Below are positions 1-7,859 of a DNA stretch of 21,858 bases, piece after piece. The DNA comes from Zeimonas sp039807785 (GTDB lineage: Bacteria > Pseudomonadota > Gammaproteobacteria > Burkholderiales > Burkholderiaceae_E), in the NCBI GenBank assembly GCA_039807785.1, contig JBDHRX010000046.1, forward strand, positions 1-21,858. The letters are read 5' to 3'. Numbering within the stretch: the first letter of the stretch is position 1; each line of letters begins with the position of its first letter. The translations under genes and the position numbers were made by a program. The notes beneath the pieces were generated by a model. That model saw only the letters and a program-made list of their open reading frames with translations, did not search any database and was not told the origin of the DNA.

Positions 1-761
1 TCGTGCTGTGGGCCGATACCTTCGACAACTACTTCGAGCCGGACAACCTGCGCGCGGCGCGGCGCGTGCTCGCGGCCGCCGGCTACCGGGTGCACGTTGC
101 CCGGGCGCGCGGCGACGACCCGAGCCCGGGCCGGCCGTTGTGCTGCGGGCGCACGTTCCTCGCGACCGGGCTGGTGGACGAGGCGCGCGCCGAGGCGCGA
201 CGCACCGTCGCGGCGCTCGAGCCGTGGGTGCGCGCCGGCGCGCCGATCGTCGGCCTCGAACCCTCCTGCCTGCTGACGATGCGCGACGAATTCCTGGTCC
301 TGGGGCTGGGCGAAGCCGCTGCCGCGCTGGCGGCGCGGGCGATGCTGTTCGAGGAGTTCCTGGCCCGCGAGCAGGCGGCGGGGCGCCTCGCCCTGGCGCT
401 GCAGCCGCTGCCGCAACGGCGCGCGCTGCTGCACGGGCATTGCCACCAGAAGGCCTTCGACGCGGTCGGCGCGACGCGCACCGTGCTGGGGTGGATCCCG
501 TCGCTGGAGGTGGTGCCGGTCGAGTCGAGCTGTTGCGGCATGGCCGGGGCCTTCGGCTACGAGGCCGAGCACCACGACATCTCGATGAAGATGGGCGAGG
601 CGTCGCTGCTGCCGGCGGTGCGCGCGGCGGGGCCGGACGACCTGGTCGTGGCGGACGGAACCAGCTGCCGGCACCAGATCGCCGATGGCGCGGGGCGGCG
701 TGCCGAGCACGTGGCCTGCGTGCTCGAACGGGCGCTGGCCCCGGCGGCTGCTCTCGTCTGA
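1..761 (+). CDS. FAD-linked oxidoreductase, C-terminal (Fe-S)-binding part (5' truncated)
   Basis: C-terminal end of a large FAD-binding plus (Fe-S)-binding oxidoreductase of the YdiJ/D-2-hydroxyacid dehydrogenase type. The gene runs in from the left; the first complete codon is at 3, and the stop is TGA at 759-761. Visible are two CCG-type cysteine motifs that bind Fe-S clusters in this family: LCCG near 136-150 and SCCG-MAGAFGYE near 528-560. Between them lies GHCHQK near 436. The tail VADGTSCRHQI is typical of the C terminus of these fused proteins. The family oxidises a 2-hydroxyacid through FAD and passes electrons via Fe-S centres, usually to the membrane chain. The FAD domain is outside the window, so the substrate cannot be judged. 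The 430 bp after the gene begin with the left arm of a long inverted repeat, 9 bp past the stop codon. The family call is firm, the exact subfamily less so. Confidence 0.82.
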   Translation, partial: VLWADTFDNYFEPDNLRAARRVLAAAGYRVHVARARGDDPSPGRPLCCGRTFLATGLVDEARAEARRTVAALEPWVRAGAPIVGLEPSCLLTMRDEFLVLGLGEAAAALAARAMLFEEFLAREQAAGRLALALQPLPQRRALLHGHCHQKAFDAVGATRTVLGWIPSLEVVPVESSCCGMAGAFGYEAEHHDISMKMGEASLLPAVRAAGPDDLVVADGTSCRHQIADGAGRRAEHVACVLERALAPAAALV

Positions 762-769
762 TCGAGGAG

Positions 770-1059
770 AAAGCGGGAGGCGGGAAGCGGGAAGCGCAAG
801 GCGGGAGAGGGCAAAGGCGGGCCCGGGCGCCCGGGTGGCGCCGAGCAGCGCAGTCCCGGGGCCGGCGCGCGCAGCGCGCCTCGTCATTCATTCTCGCGGC
901 GATTGTCCGAGCGCAGCTCGCGTCAGCGAGCGGAGCGAGTTTCGCCGCGCCAGGCCCCGGGGCGAGCAGCGGGCAGTCGGTGCGCCAGCACCGACCGCCA
1001 CCCCGGCGCCCGGGCCCGCCTTTGCCCTCTCCCGCCTTGCGCTTCCCGCCTCCCGCTTT
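770..1059. repeat. Long imperfect inverted repeat element (about 290 bp)
   Basis: The left arm 770-840 is the reverse complement of the right arm 996-1059. Reading inwards, 19 bp match (770-788 with 1041-1059). The left arm then carries an extra 7 bp (a tandem copy of GGGAAGC). After that 36 bp match without error (ending 831 and 1005), then one mismatch and 8 more matching bases. The arms are nearly all purine on one strand, built from GCGGGA/GGGAAGC-like units. The right arm has its own small tandem of a 7-mer (CCGCTTT). The interior also has nested symmetry. There is no transposase gene inside. It could be a dispersed palindromic repeat (REP/BIME- or MITE-like), or a large hairpin between the oxidoreductase and maeB transcripts. 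Arms and pairing are read directly; the class is unknown. Confidence 0.85.
841..995. repeat. Palindrome-rich core inside the long inverted repeat
   Basis: Nested dyads are visible. 855-868 pairs with 947-961, leaving A952 unpaired. 895-902 (CGCGGCGA) pairs with 942-949. 916-921 (GCTCGC) pairs with 926-931 around a GTCA loop. These are alternatives in part, since 942-949 and 947-961 overlap. A direct repeat flanks the core: CGAGCAGCG-CAGTC at 842-855 and the same words with a 2-nt insertion at 963-978. Confidence 0.6.
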
Positions 1060-1129
1060 CCGCTTTCCGCCGCCGCTCGCGAACCGGAGAGCGGAGGAGG
1101 CGCGAGAACGAGGATCCGTCGGCGGTCGA

Positions 1130-1158
1130 TTGTCATTGCGCGGGCGCGGACGGATAAT
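1130..1158 (+). promoter_or_regulatory. sigma70-type promoter of maeB
   Basis: TTGTCA at 1130-1135, a 17-bp spacer and GATAAT at 1153-1158. Each box matches five of six consensus positions and the spacing is ideal. Transcription would begin near 1165, giving a leader of about 29 nt before the ATG at 1194. It lies 70 bp downstream of the right arm of the inverted repeat. Confidence 0.65.
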
Positions 1159-1193
1159 TCCTCCCTTCCGCGCGTGCAAGGCCCCGTATCCCG

Positions 1194-3482
<2,289 letters not shown>

Positions 3483-3487
3483 TTCGG

Positions 3488-3522
3488 TCCCGGGCGGCGC
3501 GCGGGCGCGTGCCGCCCCGGGA
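3488..3522 (+). terminator. Hairpin after maeB (possible terminator)
   Basis: TCCCGGG-CGGC (3488-3498) pairs with GCCG-CCCGGGA (3511-3522), leaving C3515 bulged and a 12-nt loop. It starts 6 nt after the stop codon. There is no T-tract, so intrinsic termination is doubtful. It may be a 3' stabilising hairpin or work with Rho. Confidence 0.4.
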
Positions 3523-3604
3523 GCCGTCCAGGGCCCGTCGCCGACCGTTCGTCGGCGGGCACCGCGGCGTTCCCGCATTGCGGTCGCCGCTCGTCCCCGA
3601 TCCG

Positions 3605-3634
3605 TTGACCCGCGCGGAGCCCCGCCTCTACGAT
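3605..3634 (+). promoter_or_regulatory. sigma70-type promoter of the DUF1631 gene
   Basis: TTGACC at 3605-3610, an 18-bp spacer and TACGAT at 3629-3634. Start of transcription would be near 3641, with about 53 nt of leader. Small dyads follow at once (CCGGG-TGA-CCCGG at 3635-3647 and CGGTCC-GTCC-GGACCG at 3645-3660). Confidence 0.55.
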
Positions 3635-3693
3635 CCGGGTGACCCGGTCCGTCCGGACCGCCTTGTCTTCCGCCGCAGGTTCCGCCTCCGTTC

Positions 3694-6159
3694 ATGCAAG
3701 CCGATACAAGAGAAGCGACCTCGACGCTCGACGACGAATCGTCGCGCGTGAACATCGATCCGCGCCGGCGCTTCGAGCTGCTCGAGGACTGCCGCGACAT
3801 GGTGATCTCGCGGCTGGCGAAGGTGATCGGCGAGGCGCTGGACCGGATGAGCGACGAGCTCACCTCGATGGCGATGAAGGAGATGCGGCGCGAGGCGCAG
3901 CAGGCGCTGCTCGACGCGGTATCGATGGTGCGCGTGCATCGCGCCGACATCGAGTTCCGGTTCCGCCAGGCTTTCGCCGAGGTCTACGAGCGCCGCATGT
4001 ACAGCCGCGCCGACCAGTCGGACACCGCGACCGAGCCGGGCGAGCTGTCGCTGGTGGGCGACGAGGCGATCGACGGGCGCATCGTCGTCGACCGGCTCGT
4101 GCAGCGCGCGCGCGGCAAGCTCGATCCCGACGAGGTCCTCGGCGTGCGCGCCCGCCTGGCCGCGCTGCTCGACCGCGACTGGTTCGACGAGAACGATCAC
4201 CCGGCGTCCCCGGAGGCGGTGTTCGAGGCGCTGCGCTCGGCGCTCGACCAGCTGGGTTCGCCGCTGGACGTGCGGTCGGCGCTGATGCAGGCGTTCGAGC
4301 CGCATGTGTCGGCGCACCTGAACGAGGTGTACTCCACGGTCAACGAGCGCCTGCGCAGCAACCGCATCCTGCCCAAGATCCGGCCGCGCGTCGTGCCCGC
4401 GGCAGCCGGCCGGCGCGGATCCGAAGAGGCCGCCGGGGCCGCGTCGGGCCCGGCGGCATGGAGTGCCGGTGCCGGCGGCTTCGGCGCGTCCGGCGGCGAC
4501 ACCGGCGGTTTCGAAGGCGCTCCGGGGGGTACGGGAGGATTTGCTGGCCCGGGCGGTGCCGGGGGTTTCGGCGGCTCGGGAGGCTTCGGCGGCTCGGGGG
4601 GTTCGGTCGCCTTCGGCGGGCCGGAAGGCGTCGCGGGCGGCTTCCAGGGTTTCGGGGGCGGCGCTCCGGGTGGGGCGGGCGGCGGCGATGCCGCCGGGGC
4701 CGGCGCGGGCGGCGGTTTCGCTGCCGGCGAGGCGGGGGCAGGCGCCGGGCTGGATCCGTTCGACCGGCTGATCCGGCAGATCTCGGCGGGGCATCCGTCG
4801 GCGCGCCGGTCCGCGGCGCGGATGCTGTCCGATCCGACCACGTTCGGTATGGCCGACCTGCCGATGCCCTCGGTCGAGCCGCCGCTGATCGAGGCGCTCC
4901 ATACCTTCCAGGCGGCGCCCGCGGCCGCCGGCGCCGCGCACGACAGCCAGCTGCTCGGCCAGCTGCTCGATCAGGCGCGCGACAAGGGGTCGCCGCTGGA
5001 CCAGCTGACGGTCGAGATCGTGTCGCTGGTGTTCGACTACATCTACGCCGACCGCCGGCTGCCGGACCCGGTCAAGCAGCAGCTGCTGCGGCTGCAGGTG
5101 GTCGCGGTCAAGGCGGCGCTGCTCGATCGCAGCTTCTTCGCGCGGCGGCAGCATCCGATGCGGCGCCTGATCGACCGGATCTCCGACATGGCGACCGACC
5201 CCGATGCCGACATCGGGCCCGAGTCGGGCCTGATCGCGGGGATCGCGGAAACGGTCGACTGGATCATCGAGAACTTCGACAGCGACCTGGCGACGTTCGA
5301 GGAGGCGATGCGGCGCTTCGACCTGCTGGCCGACGCCGAGGCCGAGCGTCGCGCGGCGCGACTCTCCGAGATCGCGCGCCAGGCCGAGCGCCTCGAGGCG
5401 CTCTCGATCGCCCAGGAAGAGGCCCAGGCGGAAATCGCGCTGCGGATCGACCCGGTCACGCCGGCCTTCGTGCGCGAGTTCCTGTATCGCTGGTGGTCGC
5501 GTGCGCTGGCGCACGCGAAGGTCGACGGCGACGGCACGCCGGACGCCTGGAACGAGGCGCTGCGTGCCGGCGAGCTGCTGATCTGGAGCGTCGCGCCGAA
5601 GGTGCCCGAGGACATCGCGCGCCTGGCGTCGCTGCTGCCGCGCCTCATCCAGGGCCTGATGAAGGGCCTGGCCGAGGTGGGGATCGAGCAGGCCGAGCGC
5701 GAGCGCTTCTTCAACGAGCTGCTGCAGTGGCATACGCGGGCCATCCAGGACGCCAAGCTCAACACCGCGCGGCCCCGGCCGGCGACGGCGGCCGCGGTCC
5801 AGATGTCGGCCGACGGCACGATCCGCTTCGAGGCCCGCCCGGCGACCGCCGCGGCTCCCGCGGCACCGTTCGGGGCCGCCTCGACCGGATCGGGACGCGG
5901 CGAGGCCAAGGTCGACGCGCTGCAACGCGGCGACCTGGTCGAGATCACCGAGCTCGACGGCAGCCGGGAGACGCTGCGCCTCGCCTGGATCAGCCCGAGC
6001 GCGAAGCTCTACGTGCTGACGCGCTTCCCCGACGTCGGCCGTTCGCTGAGCCGCCGCGAGATCGTCGCGCTGTTCGATTCCGGCCGCGCGCGCCGGGCCG
6101 ACAGCGAGAGCGCGCTCGACCGGGCGATCGAGGCGATCGCGCAACCCGAGGCAGCCTGA
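3694..6159 (+). CDS. DUF1631 family protein with Gly/Phe-rich linker
   Basis: An 821-residue protein of the DUF1631 family, common in beta- and gammaproteobacteria and of unknown function. Residues 20-230 and 355-660 look like acidic, helical, coiled-coil-prone blocks (for example LDRMSDELTSMAMKEMRREAQ near 49, and the Glu/Ala-rich stretch near 545-590). Between them, residues 255-352 are a Gly-rich spacer with repeated GGF. The C-terminal part, about 745-815, reads like a small beta-rich module (DLVEITELDGS, then LRLAWISPSAKLYVLTRF), as expected for the family's C terminus. There is no signal peptide or membrane segment, so it is probably cytosolic. Some databases mislabel the family as thymidine phosphorylase; I see no support for that. 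The start at 3694 fits the promoter at 3605-3634, though its Shine-Dalgarno is weak. It appears to be a single-gene unit. Confidence 0.85.
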   Translation: MQADTREATSTLDDESSRVNIDPRRRFELLEDCRDMVISRLAKVIGEALDRMSDELTSMAMKEMRREAQQALLDAVSMVRVHRADIEFRFRQAFAEVYERRMYSRADQSDTATEPGELSLVGDEAIDGRIVVDRLVQRARGKLDPDEVLGVRARLAALLDRDWFDENDHPASPEAVFEALRSALDQLGSPLDVRSALMQAFEPHVSAHLNEVYSTVNERLRSNRILPKIRPRVVPAAAGRRGSEEAAGAASGPAAWSAGAGGFGASGGDTGGFEGAPGGTGGFAGPGGAGGFGGSGGFGGSGGSVAFGGPEGVAGGFQGFGGGAPGGAGGGDAAGAGAGGGFAAGEAGAGAGLDPFDRLIRQISAGHPSARRSAARMLSDPTTFGMADLPMPSVEPPLIEALHTFQAAPAAAGAAHDSQLLGQLLDQARDKGSPLDQLTVEIVSLVFDYIYADRRLPDPVKQQLLRLQVVAVKAALLDRSFFARRQHPMRRLIDRISDMATDPDADIGPESGLIAGIAETVDWIIENFDSDLATFEEAMRRFDLLADAEAERRAARLSEIARQAERLEALSIAQEEAQAEIALRIDPVTPAFVREFLYRWWSRALAHAKVDGDGTPDAWNEALRAGELLIWSVAPKVPEDIARLASLLPRLIQGLMKGLAEVGIEQAERERFFNELLQWHTRAIQDAKLNTARPRPATAAAVQMSADGTIRFEARPATAAAPAAPFGAASTGSGRGEAKVDALQRGDLVEITELDGSRETLRLAWISPSAKLYVLTRFPDVGRSLSRREIVALFDSGRARRADSESALDRAIEAIAQPEAA
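4456..4749 (+). repeat. Sequence encoding GGF-repeat low-complexity linker
   Basis: Codes for residues 255-352 of the DUF1631 protein. Gly, Ala, Ser and Phe dominate, with about seven GGF units (for example GGFGGSGGFGGSGGS) at irregular spacing. The antisense frame here reads as Pro-rich and is a shadow. Confidence 0.85.
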
Positions 6160-6172
6160 CCGGGGCCCGGCC

Positions 6173-6262
6173 GGCGGTCCACGTCACGGCGGTCCACCTC
6201 TCGGCGGTCCACCTCTCGGCGGTCCACCTCTCGGCCGCCCACTTTCCGGCCGTTCTCCTTTA
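6173..6262. repeat. 15-bp tandem repeat array upstream of the RNase gene
   Basis: Six consecutive 15-bp units. Units 2-4 (6188-6202, 6203-6217, 6218-6232) are identical: GGCGGTCCACCTCTC. Unit 1 (6173-6187) differs at two positions. Unit 5 (6233-6247) differs at five. Unit 6 (6248-6262) is further degraded and runs into the -10 box of the next gene. The array fills the space between the DUF1631 gene and the RNase gene. It may be a set of protein-binding sites or simply a minisatellite. Confidence 0.9.
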
Positions 6263-6266
6263 GCAT
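6261..6266 (+). promoter_or_regulatory. -10 box of the RNase gene
   Basis: TAGCAT ends only 7 nt before the ATG at 6274, so transcription would begin at or next to the start codon (leaderless or nearly so). No convincing -35 box lies at the right distance; that position falls in the degenerate repeat units. Confidence 0.4.
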
Positions 6267-6273
6267 ACGGCGC

Positions 6274-6660
6274 ATGAATCGGCGCCGCTGGCTCGGCAGG
6301 TTCGGGGGGCTGCTGCTCGCCGCGATGATCGCGTTGCCGGTGCTCCCGGGCTGCATGGCGCGCACGCCGCAGCCCGACTGGGTGTCGATCGATGCGCTGC
6401 CGGCGCCGGCGCGCGACACGCTGGTCCGGATCCGCAACGGCGGCCCGTTCCGCCACGCGAAGGACGGCACGGTGTTCTTCAACCGCGAGGGGCGATTGCC
6501 GCCGCGCGAGCGCGGCTACTACCGGGAATACACGGTGCCCACGCCCGGCGCATCCGATCGCGGCGCGCGCCGCATCGTGGCGGGCGGCGATCCGCGCGCC
6601 TCGGGCGAGTACTACTACACCGGCGATCACTACCGCAGCTTCCGCCGCATCAGGGAGTGA
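6274..6660 (+). CDS. Exported guanyl-specific ribonuclease (RNase Sa/barnase superfamily)
   Basis: A 128-residue microbial RNase of the N1/T1/Sa group, which cleaves single-stranded RNA after guanosine. Residues 1-27 form a signal peptide: a basic MNRRRWLGR start, a hydrophobic core, then LPGC. Cys27 in that setting resembles a lipobox (with an unusual Pro at -2), so the enzyme may be lipid-anchored rather than free. The mature part follows RNase Sa closely: LPAPARDTLVRI (42-53), NGGPFRHAKDGTVFFNRE, then GYYREYTVPTPG. By alignment from memory with RNase Sa, the catalytic residues are Glu85, Arg100 and His119 (in TGDHY), so it looks active. There is a 3-residue insertion before His119. No Shine-Dalgarno is seen; the -10 box sits 7 nt upstream. 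The barstar-like gene follows directly, as expected for a self-toxic RNase. Confidence 0.9.
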   Translation: MNRRRWLGRFGGLLLAAMIALPVLPGCMARTPQPDWVSIDALPAPARDTLVRIRNGGPFRHAKDGTVFFNREGRLPPRERGYYREYTVPTPGASDRGARRIVAGGDPRASGEYYYTGDHYRSFRRIRE

Positions 6661-6665
6661 AGGGC

Positions 6666-7097
6666 ATGGGCGCTCTGAGCAACATTCCGCCGCAGGCCGT
6701 GCTGCCGCTCGCCGCCTACGACCGCGCGGCGCTCGAGCGGGCCGCCGAGCGCGCCGGCCAGCGGCTGCTGCGGGCCGACCTGGCGGACGCCGGCGACAAG
6801 CCGGAGGTGCTGGCGGCGATCGCGGCGGCGTTCGCGCTGCCCGCGCATTTCGGCCACAACCTCGACGCGCTGTACGACTGCCTGACCGACCTGTGCCCGC
6901 GCGCCGACGCGGACCAGCCGGGGTTCCTCGTGATGCTCGAGAACCTGCCCGAGGCCGGCGGGTTCGGCCGCGAGCAGCGCGACGCGCTGCTCGACGTCTT
7001 CCGCGACGCGGCGGAGTTCTTCTTCGACCGCAAGACCGCGTTCCGGGTGTTCTACTCGGTGCGCCCGGGCGCCGGGCCGCGCCGGGGCGGGCCCTAG
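6666..7097 (+). CDS. Barstar family ribonuclease inhibitor
   Basis: A 143-residue barstar-like protein, larger than the roughly 90 residues of classical barstar. The hallmark FGHNLDALYDCLTDL (62-76) is present. Asp67 and Asp71 correspond to barstar Asp35 and Asp39, which enter the barnase active site. Being cytosolic with no signal peptide, it would neutralise the neighbouring RNase before export. The start ATG at 6666 is chosen because AGGGAG (6652-6657) lies 8 nt upstream. An in-frame GTG at 6657, overlapping the RNase stop as GTGA, would add three residues but lacks a Shine-Dalgarno. Either way translation is probably coupled to the RNase. The C terminus is Gly/Arg/Pro-rich. The stop TAG shares bases with the stop of the convergent rsmE. 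The family is firm; the pairing with this RNase is inferred from adjacency. Confidence 0.9.
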   Translation: MGALSNIPPQAVLPLAAYDRAALERAAERAGQRLLRADLADAGDKPEVLAAIAAAFALPAHFGHNLDALYDCLTDLCPRADADQPGFLVMLENLPEAGGFGREQRDALLDVFRDAAEFFFDRKTAFRVFYSVRPGAGPRRGGP

Positions 7098-7843
7098 AAG
7101 TCGCCGGCGAGGGCCTGCAGCGCGGCGATCGCCGCCGGCCCGGCGGTTTCGGTGCGCAGGATGCGCGGACCGAGCCGCAGCGGCACGAAGCCGGCCGACC
7201 GGGCCGCGAGGCGCTCGGCCGGGTCGAAGCCCGATTCCGGGCCCACCAGCAGGTCGATCCCGTGCGCGGCGTCGATGCGCAGCCCGGCGAGCCGCGCGTC
7301 GCCGTCCGGCGCCAGCACGATGCGGGTGCGCCCGGCCTGCGCGCCCGCGGCCGCGACCCAGCGTTCGAGGGGCAGCGCCGGGGCGAGGGCGGGCAGGCGG
7401 TCGCGTCCGCACTGCATGCAGGCCGCCTCGACGATGCGCGCCCAGTGCTCGTGGCGACGCTGCAGCCGCTGCGCGTCGAGCCGCGCCTGCATGCGCCCCG
7501 ACACCAGCGGCTGGATCGCGTGGACGCCGAGCTCGACCGCCTTCTCGACCGTCCAGTCCATGCGCTCCGGGGCGCTGATGCATTGCGCGAGGGTGATCGG
7601 CAGCGGGCTCTCGGTCGCCGCCGGGACGGGAGCCAGCACGCGCACGATGCAGGCCTTCGCGTCGGCGCGCTCGATGCGCGCGTCGAACCGGCCGCCGCGG
7701 CCGTCGAAGCACTCGAGCGTCGCGCCGGACGGCAGGCGCAGTACCCGCACCAGGTGGTGCGACTGCCGTGCGTCCAGCGTGCGCAATGCCGGGTCGGCCA
7801 CGCGCTCGCCGGCCTCCGCTGCGATCAGGATGCGCGGCCGCAT
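7094..7843 (-). CDS. rsmE: 16S rRNA (uracil(1498)-N(3))-methyltransferase
   Basis: A 249-residue RsmE, which methylates N3 of U1498 in 16S rRNA within the assembled 30S subunit, using AdoMet; a SPOUT/trefoil-knot enzyme. An N-terminal PUA-like part carries HHLVRVLRL (29-37). The catalytic knot shows ERMDWTVEKAVELGV, then LLVGPESGFDPAE and LRLGPRILRTETA near the C terminus, the family's strongest signatures. The start ATG (7843-7841) has no clear Shine-Dalgarno. It lies 16 bp downstream of the speD-speE fusion gene on the same strand, so the two probably share a transcript. Both use AdoMet-derived chemistry, but a functional link is not evident. The stop overlaps that of the convergent barstar gene. 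Confidence 0.95.
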   Translation of the reverse strand: MRPRILIAAEAGERVADPALRTLDARQSHHLVRVLRLPSGATLECFDGRGGRFDARIERADAKACIVRVLAPVPAATESPLPITLAQCISAPERMDWTVEKAVELGVHAIQPLVSGRMQARLDAQRLQRRHEHWARIVEAACMQCGRDRLPALAPALPLERWVAAAGAQAGRTRIVLAPDGDARLAGLRIDAAHGIDLLVGPESGFDPAERLAARSAGFVPLRLGPRILRTETAGPAAIAALQALAGDF

Positions 7844-7859
7844 CGCCGGATGCGGCGCG

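Larger units (their letters stand above)
762..1193. other. Non-coding region holding inverted-repeat element and maeB promoter
   Basis: A 432-bp gap between the oxidoreductase and maeB. It holds an imperfect long inverted repeat (arms 770-840 and 996-1059), a palindrome-rich core (841-995), and the maeB promoter (1130-1158). Open frames crossing it are Arg/Ala/Pro-rich and run into antisense of real genes, so I see no protein gene here. Confidence 0.8.

Noticed and set aside
770..1059. Complete insertion sequence
   Set aside because: No transposase frame inside and no clear target duplication next to the arms; only a non-autonomous element remains possible.
4197..4841. Pro-rich protein on the minus strand
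   Set aside because: It is the antisense of the Gly-rich linker (GGC/GCC codons read as proline), not a gene.
3628..6144. 838-codon minus-strand frame antisense to the DUF1631 gene
   Set aside because: Same composition bias, no recognisable motifs; the plus strand has a promoter and a known family.
6173..6262. CRISPR array
   Set aside because: The units are 15 bp and directly adjacent with no unique spacers; a simple tandem repeat.
6160..6263. Peptide repeat AVHLS encoded by the 15-bp array in a long plus-strand frame
   Set aside because: The period is a multiple of three so any frame gives a five-residue repeat; the frame is otherwise a shadow of the DUF1631 gene.
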